64,000 nt of DNA from Taudactylus pleione (lineage: Eukaryota > Chordata > Amphibia > Anura > Myobatrachidae). Below the pieces are notes generated by a model, which saw only the letters and a list, made by a program, of their open reading frames with translations, was not told the DNA's origin and did no database searches. The stretch covers positions 17,620,001 through 17,684,000 of the forward strand of contig JAUIMM010000040.1 in assembly GCA_031769625.1 (NCBI GenBank), given 5' to 3'. Positions 43,345 to 53,640 of the stretch are shown one piece after another. A program made the position numbers and the translations under genes. Every line of letters starts with the position of its first letter. The first letter of the stretch is position 1.

Positions 43345-44651
43345 CAGGGGCTGGCTGGCAACTTTTAGCCTGGGGGGCAAATGAATGCAGGCGGCCCTGG
43401 CAGAGGAGTAGCGTGTAGCCAGGGTGCCCGAAGAACGTGCGTGCTACGGCGCCGCCCCCCCTCAAGTGTTTCAGGGAGGAGGCGGGTCCATATGGGATTA
43501 AATGTAAGGTAAAAATAAAGATATGGGGCAGCCCCCTGTCGTAGTGCCCATATGCAGTGCCCCCATGTGCCACAGGAGAGAACACCCTTATGCAGGCCTC
43601 CAGTAGTGCCCCCTATGCAGTGCCCCTTGTGCCCCCAGTAGTAAGCCCCTTATATAGTGCCCCCAGTAGTGGTACCCCCTATGCAGTGCCCCCAGTAGCA
43701 GTCCACCCCCCATGCAGTGCCCCCAATAGTGGTAACCCTTATGCAATGCCCCTTAAATAGTGGCCCCAGTTGTAGTCTCCCCCCTATGCAGTACCCCCAG
43801 TATTGCCCTTTATATAGAGCCCCCAGCAGTGGTCCCTCGATGCAGTGCCCCCAGTGGTAGTCCCCTCCCCCTATGTAGTGCCCCTAGTAGTAGTCTCCTC
43901 CCCCCTATGCAGTGCCCCTAGTAGTAGTCCCCTCCCCTTGTAGTGCCCCCAGTAGTAGTCCCCCCTTGTAGTGCCCCCAGTAGTAGTAGTCCCCTCCCCC
44001 CTATGCAGTGCCCCTAGTAGTAGTCCCCTCCCCTTGTAGTGCCCCCAGTAGTAGCCCCCCCTTGTAGTGCCCCCAGTAGTAGTAGTCCCCCCTTGTAGTT
44101 CCCCCAGTAGTAGTAGTCCCCCCCTTGTAGTGCCCCCAGTAGTAGTAGTCCCCCCCTTGTAGTGCCCCCAGTAGTAGTAGTCCCCCCCTTGTAGTGCCCC
44201 CAGTAGTAATCCACCCCCATGGCAGTGCCCCCAGTAGTAATCCCCCCCTGGTAGTGTCCCCATAGTAATCCCCCCTGGTAGTGCCCCCAGTAGAGAGAGA
44301 CTTAATTTAAAAAAAAAAAAAAAAAACTTACCTGAAACTCCCGCTCCTGGTCCCGACGCTTCCACCGGCTCCTCCGGCCGCTTTGCATTATGGGAGATCT
44401 CCCATTACCCACTGCGGGAGCCGGAAGATGGCTCCCGCAGTGGGAGCAGCAGCAGCCGATGAGAGTCTGACAGACTCCACAGCAAACACACAGCTGCCGG
44501 CACCGGCGGCTGTGTGTTTGTGCTGTGTAGCACTGACCGAACTCTGTCCGGTCAGCGCTACACACGCGGTGCAGTCTGTGTCACAGTGACACAGACTTCC
44601 CATGGCCCGGGGGGCACATGGCACCCTGCCCCCCGGCCCAGCCCGCCACTG
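43345..44651. mobile_element. Non-autonomous hAT element, 1.3 kb, with minisatellite
   Basis: Perfect 8-bp target duplication CACACAAC at 43337-43344 and 44652-44659. Ends CAGGGGCTGGCTGGC and, inverted, CAGTGGCGGGCTGGGC; inner flanks ggggggcaaat and ccggggggcaca also match. A minisatellite of gtagtgcccccagtagtagt type units fills 43560-44290 and an A18 run follows. The right part is CpG-rich with an inverted pair gggagatctcccatta. It is inserted into the L2-like LINE. No transposase. Confidence 0.9.
43560..44290. repeat. GTAGTGCCCCCAGTAGTAGTCC minisatellite
   Basis: More than twenty degenerate units of about 22-35 bp inside the non-autonomous hAT. It gives rise to artefactual minus-strand frames of Gly/Tyr/Trp repeats (YYWGHYKGG type) that should not be annotated as proteins. 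Similar tgccccttatacattatgcc units occur in the hAT at 30635-32626. Confidence 0.9.
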
Positions 44652-44659
44652 CACACAAC

Positions 44660-44885
44660 ATTGTTGTGGGACTGGATCATATAGAAAGCCAAGACCCTCT
44701 GCAATCTGGCTGGACTTATCCGCATGTATGAAATCTTTATTTCCCTATAGATTGTAAGCTAGTAGAGCTCTCTTACCTCTTTGTATGTTATTACCCCCTC
44801 TTGTTTTGTTACTGTTCTGTACCCAATTGTAAAGCACAACAGTATATGTTGGCGATATATGAGTAAATGTTAATAAATATACCAG
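44660..44885 (+). mobile_element. L2-like LINE 3' UTR
   Basis: Contains agattgtaagctagtagagc, a T-rich middle (ttaccccctcttgttttgtt) and tgtaaagcacaacagtatatg...gatatatgagtaaatgttaataaata. It continues the LINE interrupted by the hAT and shares its box order with the tail of the SINE at 40820. Confidence 0.75.
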
Positions 44886-45109
44886 AATAATCAAATTCTT
44901 GGAAATAAATAGGGAGTGCCAACCGAACCACTAAATAACAATAAGTGATGTCGCTGTCAATGTTATAATATATTCATGATAACATATTCTCTCCTCCTTC
45001 TATCCCCTCTTCTTTTGGTATGTCTGAATAAAACTGAGCCTTTGGGCAAAAGCCAACATGTTCAGGACTGAAGCTGAGCTAGAATGCATGCTATATGTTT
45101 TTGTGTGCA

Positions 45110-45111
<2 letters not shown>

Positions 45112-45146
<35 letters not shown>
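45112..45146. repeat. (TA)n microsatellite
   Basis: Uninterrupted TA dinucleotide tract directly left of the hAT at 45149; likely the insertion target. Confidence 0.95.
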
Positions 45147-45150
<4 letters not shown>

Positions 45151-45364
45151 GGATGAGCGGGTTTGGATTTATGGAATCCGTACCCCCCCAAGCCCCCCTG
45201 ATCTGAGTCAGGCTCGAGTTTTCCCGCCTGACTTGGATCGGAAATTGAGGCAACACGTCATCATCCCGCTGTCAGATCTCGCAGGTTTTGGATTCTATAA
45301 AAGGTCCCCGCGTCGGCGACATTTTTCACTCCGGCTGTGGACAGTGAAGAGGGAGGGTGGGAGT

Positions 45365-45600
45365 TAGGGCTGGCTGGGCTGTGTTGTGCTGCTATTGTCC
45401 ATAGGGGCTGTGTCCACTCCAAAGTCCATAGGGGCTGGCTGGGCTGTGTTGTGCTGCTGTTGTCCATAGGGGCTGGCTGGGCTGTGTTGTGCTGCTGTTG
45501 TCCATAGGTGCTGGCTGGGCTGTGTTGTGCAGTCAGTTGTCCATAGGGGCTGTGCCCACTCCAAAGTCTATAGGGGCTGGCTGGGCTGTGTTGTGCAGTG
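45365..45600 (+). repeat. Minisatellite in the hAT 5' region
   Basis: Units such as ggggctggctgggctgtgtt followed by gtgctgctgttgtccata, about 45-50 bp, present in about five copies. Confidence 0.85.
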
Positions 45601-45789
45601 TCCCATAAAGGCTGTAGTCCTAAAGGGGTGCTGTAGTGTTGTCCAGGGGGTGATCTGTCCATCAAGGGTGCTCCCCCCAAGTGCAAAAAAATATATTTTT
45701 TCTCTGTGTTTGTGAATAGAGTGCACTGTAGCCGCATGTGCATCAACAAAGTAGTGCCAAGCGTGCGCCTGTGTCATAAATCAAGGGCC

Positions 45790-46754
45790 AATATAAAGAA
45801 ATAATGGTAACAGCGCTACACCTTTCGAATCTAAATGTTATGCTCACTTCAGGCAGATGCCTGTTCTATGTATCCTGATTTTGAAAAGGTCGATATATAC
45901 CAATAATGACAAACTATCACAATCTATGCAGAAACTTCTGTTTACTGGATTAAAATGGCATATATGCAATATATTACCAGCATATATACAACAAGTGATC
46001 ACAATGGTCTGCAATGCAAAGAACCTGCTATATAATAGTTATTGTGGTTCAATGGTGATTAAGTATAAATAGGTGCACTTTGTTGGAACTCTTGGTGGGA
46101 ATGAGGGGAATGATAAAGTACTGGAAGTTTGTGTGTACAAAAAATGAGACTAGCGGTGTCCCGCTATCTCATTCATAGAAATGCAAATCAAATGTCCAGA
46201 TGAATCAGTCTGTAGGGATTGTTGCCTGGGATGTCTTCTGGTCAGAAGAGAGGAGAACCACTGGGCTGCGGTGCAGGATCTCCAGACCTGGGTCGTGCAA
46301 GGTGTTGATGAAGTGAGTGATACGTCTATTGAAAGACTGTATCCTGCACTTCAACCATGTACCTGCCACTCCCCTGTCTGGGGAGGGGAATCGTCGGACG
46401 AGACCACTCGTGACCTAATCCAGGTTCCCCCTTCTTTGTCAGAGACTTACCTGTCTTCCTGTCCCCCCATGTGGCCGGATCCCTCCTCTTCTGCCTGAGT
46501 GTGGTATCTTCCGTTCGGCGGTGGCGGGCGCCCGTCTGTATCGTCCCGATTCTCTCTTCCTTCTTCGGTGCTGTTACTTCCTGGTCACATGTACGGTGGC
46601 CGATCACGTGATGCGGCTATGTACGGATTGAAATTGCAGTAGTTCTTTGCTTGTGCAGTTCTTCACTTGTGTAAATGGGAAATTAAATCACTTAGTTGGT
46701 CTGATATGTCTCCAATGCGTTTCAACCGCTGAAGGTCTTCCTCTGGGAGTAGTA
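45790..46754 (-). mobile_element. Penelope-like non-coding insertion inside the hAT
   Basis: Flanked by a perfect 14-bp direct repeat ATAAATCAAGGGCC (45776-45789 and 46755-46768), which is single-copy in the neighbouring blocks and so is a target duplication. On the minus strand its end has ACC-TTCAGC-GGT followed by TGAAACGCATTGG, the same motif as at 35570-35600. It shares aacagcgctac and tgttggaactcttgg with 52665-53365. Variable 10-15 bp duplications fit Penelope-like elements. Confidence 0.6.
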
Positions 46755-47094
46755 ATAAATCAAGGGCCGGCTGGCTCATCAGTTAAAGGGTGGTGTAACC
46801 CCTAAAGCGCACTCCAAAAAAAAATTAAAACATTTTTTTCTGTGTTTGTGAATTGTGTGCGCTGTAGCCGCACATGCATCAACAAAGTAGCGCCAAGCAT
46901 GCGCCTGTGTCATAAATCAAGGCCCGGCTGGCTTGTCTGTTAAAGGGTGGTGTAACCCCCAAAGTGCACTCCAAAAAAAATAAAAAAATAATTTTTTTCT
47001 GTGTTTGTGAATTGTGTGCGCTGTAGCCGCACATGCTTCAACAAAGTAGCAGCACCAAGTGTGCGCCTGTGTCATAAATTAAGGGCCAGCTGGC

Positions 47095-48907
47095 TCACCT
47101 GTTAAAGGGTGGTATAACTGAGACCTTGACTGCTATGTTGGTGTTAGACGTGCGTCCGGTATCTGCCATTAGCGCAGTGGGATTTAGACAATTGATAGAG
47201 GTAGTGTGTCCCCGGTACCAAATCCCGTCTAGAGTCCACTGCACTAGGCAGGCTATACCGAGAATGTACAGAGACATCAGAAAAAGTGTCCTCAGGTACA
47301 AAATGCGGTTGCACCCAATGTCCACTTAACCAAGGACATGTGAACAAGTGGAACAGGGCAGACTAAGGACTATATGACTGTGACAGCCCACTGGGTAGAT
47401 GTATCGCCTTATGCAGCAACAACAGCAGCGTCAGCAGTAGCAGCAGCTCAGAAACGCCAGCTCATTCCAAGGCAGGCTACACTGTGTATTACCGGTTTCA
47501 GTAAGTGGCACACCGCCGACAACCTCTTAGAGAAACTGAAGGAAATCATCGCCCAATGGCTTACCCCACTTAGACTCTCCTGGGGATTTGTGATATATGA
47601 CAACGCCACCAATATTCTGCGGGCATTATATCTGGGCAAATTCCAGCACATCCCATGTTTTGCTCACACAATAAATTTGGTGGTGCAGAATTTTCTGAAA
47701 CAGAGCAAGGACATGCAGGAGACGCTTTGGGTGGCCCCAAAAATTTCTGGCCACTTTTGCCATTCAGCGACTGCATGCCAAAGACTGGAGTGTGAGCAAA
47801 CACTCTTGAACCTGCCCCGCCATCACCTGAAGCAAGAGGTTGTGACGCGGTGGAACTCAACCCTCTATATGCTTCAGAGGATGGAGAAGCAGCAAAAGGC
47901 CATTCAAGCCTATACATCCACCTAAGACATAGGCAAAGGAGGGGGTATGCACCTGACTACTGCACAGTGGAGAATGATTTCTGTGTTGTGCAAGGTTCTC
48001 CAGCTCTTCGAACTTGCCACACGTGAAGTCAGTTCAGACACTGCCAGCTTGAGTCAGGTCATTCCCCTCATCAGGCATTTTGCAGAAGCAGCTGGAGAAT
48101 GTGAAGGAGGAGCTAAGACGGAGCGATTCCGCTCGGCATGTGGGACTAGTGGATGAATCCCTTCATTCGCTTTGCCAGGATTCGTGGGTGGTCAATCTGT
48201 TGAAATCAGAACACTACATTTTGGCCACCGTGCTCGATCCTAGGTTTAAAGCCTATGTGGTGTCTCTCTTTCTGGCCGACACAAGCCTGCAGAGGTGCAA
48301 AGACCTGCTGGTGAAAACACTGTCAGCTGAAGCGGAATGTGACATGTCAACAGCTCCTTCTTCATTTTCTCTCGAAACTGGGGCTGCCAGGAAACAACTT
48401 AGGTATCCTAAGTAACCCACTGGCAGTGATGCAGGGCAGGCAGGACCAAATTTGGACATCTGGTCCGGACTGAAGGACCTGGCAACAATTTCTGACAGGC
48501 CTACTGTCACTGCATATGATACTGTCACCATTGACAGAATGGTGGAGGATTACATCGGTGGCAGCGTCCAAGTAGGGGTGTCAGACAGTCTGTACCTGTA
48601 CTGGCAGGAAAAAGAGGCAATTTGGAGGCCCCTGTACAAACTGGCTCTATTTTACCTAAGTTTCCCCCCCTCCAGTGTGTACTCCGAAAGAGTGTTTAGT
48701 GCAGCCGGGAACCTTGTCAGCGAAAGGCATAGGAGGTTGCTTCCACAAAATGTGGAGAAGATAATGTTCATCAAAATGAATTATCAATTCTTCAGGGGAG
48801 ACCAGCCTCCAGAACGTACAGAGGGACCTGTGGTGGTAGATTCCAGCGGGGATGAATTAATACTCTGTGAAGATGAGCATATACACAACACTGAAGAGGG
48901 TGGATGA
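47095..48907 (+). pseudogene. hAT transposase, several frameshifts
   Basis: In order: an N-terminal helical block (VSAISAVGFRQLIEVVCPRY, about 47153-47215), MTVTAHWVDV (47374 on), the RNase H-like segment FVIYDNATNILRAL with the catalytic Asp and HIPCFAHTINLVVQNFLKQS (47647-47706), the insertion-domain text (47947-48410; ILATVLDPRFKAYVVSLFL at 48221 on), and the C-terminal dimerisation domain FPPSSVYSERVFSAAGNLVS (about 48662-48721) ending RRLLPQNVEKIMFIKMN. The order and motifs are those of hAT transposases, including domesticated ZBED proteins. I see no clear BED finger at the N-terminus. At least three breaks (about 47340, 47925, 48415). Confidence 0.88.
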
Positions 48908-49558
48908 GGAGGATGAGGACGACATCTTGCCTCCGTAGAGCCAGTTTGTGCAGGGACAGATTAATTGGCAGCTTGTTTTGTGGCGGCCCAAATGAACCAA
49001 TAATTTCAGCCACAGTCGGGTGGCAGACCCTAGGAACTGAAATGATTGGTTTGTTAAAGTGTGCATGTCCTGTTTATACAACATAAGGGTGGGAGGGACC
49101 AAGGACAATTCCATCTTGCACCTCTTTTTGTACTCATTATGTACTGTTTTGGGCCTAGTTTTTCAAACTGCCATCCTGTCTGCCACTGCAGTGTCACTAC
49201 AAGTTGGGCCACGTGTTTGTGCCGCCCACTTGTGTCGCTTAGCATAGTCATCCAGCTACTTCAGTGTAACATATTGGCCTAAAAACAATATTGTGAGGTG
49301 AGAGGTGTTCAGAATAGACTGGAAATGAGTGGAAATTAATGTTATTGAGGTTAATAATAGCATAGGAGCAGAGAAACCCACAAATTCTGTGATTTTAGCT
49401 GTTTTTATGCTTTTTTTCCAAAAAAACACAGATCCAAAACACAAAACCCAGAACCCAAAACACGGAAGGGTGGTTTTGGCAAAACCAATCCAGATCCAAA
49501 ACACGAAGAGAGATCCAGATACAAAACCAAAACACGAAAAGTAGCCGGTGCACACCCC

Positions 49559-49609
49559 TAATATATATATATCTATATATATATATATATATAGTACAGA
49601 AGGATGAGT

Positions 49610-49641
<32 letters not shown>
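49559..49641. repeat. (TA)n microsatellite
   Basis: Two TA tracts separated by agtacagaaggatgagtcc; hosts the right end of the hAT and the left TA target of the Tc1 element. Confidence 0.95.
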
Positions 49642-49644
<3 letters not shown>

Positions 49645-51084
49645 TCAGGTGCATAAATATTGGGATATTGACAGAATTTTCATATTTTGGCCTCTATTCA
49701 CCACCACAATGTCTTTGAAATCAAACAAACAAGTTGTGCTTTAACTGCAGACTTTCAGATTTAATTGGAGGGTAATTGCATCCAAATCAAGTGAACGGTG
49801 TAGGAATTACAACGGTTTCTATATGTGCCTCCCACTTTTTAAGGGGCCAAAAGTAATGGGACAAACTGAACAATCCTAAATCTAACTTTCACTTTTTAAT
49901 ACTTTGTTGCAAATCCTTTGCAGGCAATTACAGCCTGAAGTCTGGAACGCATAGACATCACCAGACGCTGGGTTTCATCCCTGGTGATGCTCTGCCAGGC
50001 CTCTACTGCACATGTCTTCAGTTCCTGCTTGTTCTTGGGGCATTTTCCCTTCAGTTTTGTCTTCATCAAGTGAAATGCATGCTCAATTGGATTCAGGTCA
50101 GGGGATTGACTTGGCCATTGCATAACATTCCACTTTTTAGCCTTAAAAAACTCTTTGGTTGCTTTTGCAGTATGCTTCGGGTCATTGTCCATCTGCACTG
50201 TGAAGCACCGTCCAGTGAGTTCTGAAACATTTGACTGAATATGAGCATATTGCCCGAAACACTTCAAAATTCATTCTGCGAGTTTTTGTCAGCAGTCACA
50301 TCATCAATAAATACAAGGGAACCAGTTCCATTGGCAGCCATACATGCCCACGCCATGACACTACCACCACCATGTTTCACTGATGAGGTGGTATGTTTTG
50401 GATCATAAGCAGTTCCTTTCCTTCTCCATACTCTTCTCTTCCCATCACTCTGGTACAAGTTGATCTTTGTCTCATCTGTCCATAAGATGTTGTTCCAGAA
50501 CTGTAATGACTTTTTTAGATGTTGTTTGGCAAACTCTAATCTGGTCTTCCTGTTTTTGAGGCTCACCAATGGTTTACATCTTGTGGTGAACCTTCTATAT
50601 TCACTCTTGTGAAGTCTTCTCTTGATTGTTGACTTTGACACATATACACCTACCTCCTGGAGAGTGTTCTTGATTTGGCCAACTGTTGTGAAGGGGTTTT
50701 TCTTCACCAGGGAAATAATTCTTTTGTCATCCACCACAGTTGTTTTCTGTGGTCTTCCAGGTCTTTTGGTGTTGCTGAGCTCTCCGGTGCGTTCTTTCTT
50801 TTTAAGAATGTTCCAAACAGTTGATTTGGCCACACCTAATGTTTTTGCTATCTCTCTGATGGGTTTGTTTAGATTTTTCAGCCTAATGATGGCTTGCTTC
50901 ACTGATAGTGACAGCTCTTTGGATCTCATATTGAGAGTCGACAGCAACTGATTCCAAATGCAAATGTCACACCTAGAATCAACTCCAGACCTTTTACCTG
51001 CTTAATTGATAATGAAATAACGAGGGAATATCCCACACCTGTCCATGAAATAGCTTTTGAGTTGAATATTTATGCACCTGACTG
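49642..51084 (-). mobile_element. Tc1-type transposon, nearly intact
   Basis: Ends CAGTCAGGTGCATAAATATT and, inverted, CAGTCAGGTGCATAAATATT are identical over 20 bp and flanked by TA (49640-49641, 51085-51086). Length 1443 bp. It carries a single transposase with one frameshift. Identical ends and a long open frame indicate a young insertion, the youngest-looking DNA transposon here. Confidence 0.95.
49896..50947 (-). pseudogene. Tc1 transposase with one frameshift
   Basis: The first frame (50947-50264, 227 codons) has the paired-like DNA-binding domain: SVKQAIIRLKNLNKPIREIA with KTLGVAKSTVWNIL, then the GRPQKTT hook (about residues 65-71), the second helix-turn-helix, and first catalytic Asp in ILWTDETKINL, followed by GGGSVMAWACMA. 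The second frame (50267-49896) continues with VQMDNDPKHTAKATKEF (second Asp), WPSQSPDLNPIEHAFHLMK (catalytic Glu) and ends at FATKY. The D-D34-E triad is complete and the overall length is the family norm of about 340. The frames overlap at about 50264, so a small indel is the only obvious lesion. Confidence 0.93.
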
Positions 51085-51134
51085 TATATATATATATATA
51101 TATTGGAACTTACTTTGGATAAAAAACTCAATAA

Positions 51135-51832
51135 TACCTCTTTTATACCAGAGCAATAACCTGGGTTATTGCTGAGTCTACCCTGGTCACAGCTCAGTGT
51201 AAAAGGGTCCCTGAAATATAACCTGGGTCAAGTGACCCAGCAATCCAACCCAGGTAGCTACCATGGTCAGACCCAGGATGGACCTGGGTAATGGTGCAGT
51301 GTAAACAGCGCAACCCAGGTTATCTGACCTGGGTCATGCCTAAAATGAGCTGATTGGTGGTTGTGGAGCAGTCACCTCCCACTTTTTATGACCTCACAAG
51401 TTTAGCAGGGCAGACCCAGGTTCAGTGTGAACGGGGCTGACCTGAGAATATCCCACATCGATGGTGCTGTGTAAACGGTGTCTGACTTGGGTCTGACCTA
51501 GGTTGGAACCATGGGCCTGATTCAGACCTGATATCAGTGGTGAGCTTCCGGCTCTATTAGAGCTGGAAGCTCACTGGGGCTTGTGGCAGATGAGACCCTA
51601 CAACAAGGGTCTCGTCTCAAGCCCCGATGGTCGCGACCATCACAACCATCACCTGGGCACTCGCTAAAGCTGTGGGTGGTCACCCACAGCTTAGCGAGCG
51701 GCCAGGAGGCCGCACTGAAAAAAAAAACGCCCTTCAGACCTGCAAGCTACCTCCAGCAGCGAGCAGGTCTGAATCAGGGCCCATGTCTGTTAAAACCCAG
51801 GTCGGACCTGGGTATTTGGTGAAAAAGAGGTA
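51135..51832. mobile_element. Non-autonomous DNA element, host of a nested MITE
   Basis: Ends tacctcttttataccag and, inverted, tacctctttttcacc. The interior is built of cctgggt / acccagg units (gacctgggtaatggtgcagt, aacccaggttatctgacctg). It resembles 29551-29970. It is split by the MITE at 51514-51782. Confidence 0.7.
51514..51782. mobile_element. PIF/Harbinger-like MITE nested in another element
   Basis: Terminal inverted repeat ggcctgattcagacctg with its inverse caggtctgaatcagggcc, flanked by ATG on both sides (51511-51513, 51783-51785). Internal hairpins: ttccggctctattagagctggaa and ctgtgggtggtcacccacag. The end GGGCCTGATTCAG is shared with the MITE at 20033. Confidence 0.82.
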
Positions 51833-51834
51833 TT

Positions 51835-52660
51835 ATTTAACTTTGATAATTGTTTACATAAAGAAAGTGTTCTGCTCCTTTTTTCTGCTCTGTACATTGA
51901 TATAAATACAGTTTTGGCTGTCAGTTCTCTTGTAAATTTATAGTAATATTTTTCAATTGAATGAAAGTGTCACTGACTATAGTAAAAGATTGCAGTGGTC
52001 AGCAATTATAGGTGGTTACATTTTATCTAATTGATGATTGATCTTATTTCATGACATAGGAACCAGACTGTTATTTTCTGTCAGTTGTAATGTAGTTTAA
52101 CTACACTGGAAATATAGGGGATATTGGATAGTAGGAAAGCTGCTAATATAGAGTCTGGCCTCCATTGGAGCACACACTGCATGACAGACGCTGATGAGAG
52201 AATAATGATGTTTTCAGCCAGTTAACCAAAGCTCTGCTAAATTCATCCCTGTCAATTAAAGCCACTTACAGCAAGATGTCAAGGAATCTTTCAGTAGCTG
52301 CACTGTATGGCATAGTTTATTCATGTGAAATAGAGGAATGGTGCATTTTATTTTAAATAATAATGTGTTTTAGCAGATACATATCTTGGCACTGATATTT
52401 TAAATATTAGTTTATGTAATTGTGGTGGTGTCTCCTGAAACCATTGTAAATGGATACATAAGTAATGGAACCCAGTAAAGGTATGTGCATTTCCAATCTG
52501 TGCATTCCGTTTCCATAGCTAGTGACAGAGGCTGACAATATGTCCCATAACGAGGGTTCAGTACCGTAGACTTATTGTTTACATTAAAAGGTATCCCTTG
52601 TATTCTTTTTCATTTTACCACACAAAGATATTCACTGCTTACAGTGTATGTTTTACTGTA
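51835..52660. other. Spacer, unassigned
   Basis: About 830 bp of AT-rich sequence with no recognised gene or repeat end. Confidence 0.45.
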
Positions 52661-52664
52661 TATC

Positions 52665-53640
52665 AAGAAAAAAATGGTAGGGAAACAGCGCTACTATGAG
52701 AGGCTTGAGTGTAAAACACAATCAGATGAAGTGTAATAAAAATAAAAATGAATAAAAAACATAATTTAATAATACATGAATACAGACATTAGTATAAGCA
52801 GCTTTGACACATATAAAAAACAATATAGCCAATTGGCATAATGCACCTGATCTCTGGGTACTACTGATCAATGTGGTAGATGGAAAATGGCAGTGTCCTG
52901 TTCCTATGTGACTCCTTATGGTGGACAATTGCAAGCAGTATGGTGGTAAGTGTGAAAGCAAATAGTCTTAAACCAACTCACAATGTACAGGGGTCCTGAA
53001 GTGAATGCGGAACACAATCTCGCTTGGCATCATCCCATGGAGTGGTGAGAAATAAGTGGAATATTCCTTGATGATGAATTAAAAGAGTCAGTCTCACCAA
53101 AGTCTGCTTTCCAAAGATGGCGAAGTCCATGGAGTCTGGTCCAGGTCACAGTGCATCCGTTGCACAAATGTGTTAAGTCCAAGAGTTCCAACAGAGTACA
53201 GGTGCTCCACAACTAACGCGCTTCGCTGGGTAACTTTTTTTTTATAAAGCTGACCAGACTCCATGGACTCCGCCATCTTTGGAAAGCAGACTTTGGTGAG
53301 ACTGACTCTTTTCCTTCATAATCAAGGAATATTCCACTTATTTCTTACCACTCCATGGGCTTTAATGCACATAAATGGCGGGTCCAGCCAGCACCTGGAG
53401 GCATGGCAGTGCACGTAGCATCTAGATTAAGGTCCGTGCAGCTGTATACATGGCAGGTTGCCTGCCACAGTGTTACAGATTGTAGGGTGCCATTCCATGA
53501 ACCCTGCTCACTAGACGCATGGGGTGGCAAAGGTGCCGTCTGCAAAGCCCTGTGCTTTGTGCTGCAGCACCAGACATACAGCCCTAGTTATGACCCTGTA
53601 ATATGTCCCTGAAGGAGCTGTGGTCACCCTAGGGAGTATT
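52665..53640. mobile_element. Penelope-like non-coding fragment with large inverted repeat
   Basis: Shares aacagcgctac and (inverted) tgttggaactcttgg with the insertion at 45790-46754, and contains aacgcgcttcgctgg, a degraded GAAACGCGTTGG-type end. An inverted repeat of about 110 bp (53030-53140 versus 53255-53365) is centred near 53197; its arms include aagtctgctttccaaagatg and ggaatattccttgatgatga. Confidence 0.55.

Larger units (their letters stand above)
45149..49560 (+). mobile_element. Autonomous-type hAT transposon, decayed
   Basis: Left end agggatgagcgggtttgg and inverted right end taggggtgtgcaccggct, both abutting TA repeats, which hides the 8-bp duplication. The interior: a tandem array of ggggctggctgggctgtgtt units (45365-45600), repeated ~160-bp blocks (45680-45789, 46769-46964, 46965-47110), a Penelope-like insertion (45790-46754), a broken transposase (47095-48907) and a 3' part with rows of ccaaaacac. 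The frames belong together as a hAT transposase, so this was once an autonomous element. Confidence 0.85.

Noticed and set aside
43871..44365. Minus-strand 164-codon frame of YYWGHYKGG-type repeats
   Set aside because: A pure product of the GTAGTGCCCCC minisatellite inside a hAT element; no start context and no protein-like composition change.
45261..45749. 162-codon minus-strand frame with QQQHNTAQPAPMDN repeats
   Set aside because: Translation of the hAT 5' minisatellite on the antisense strand.
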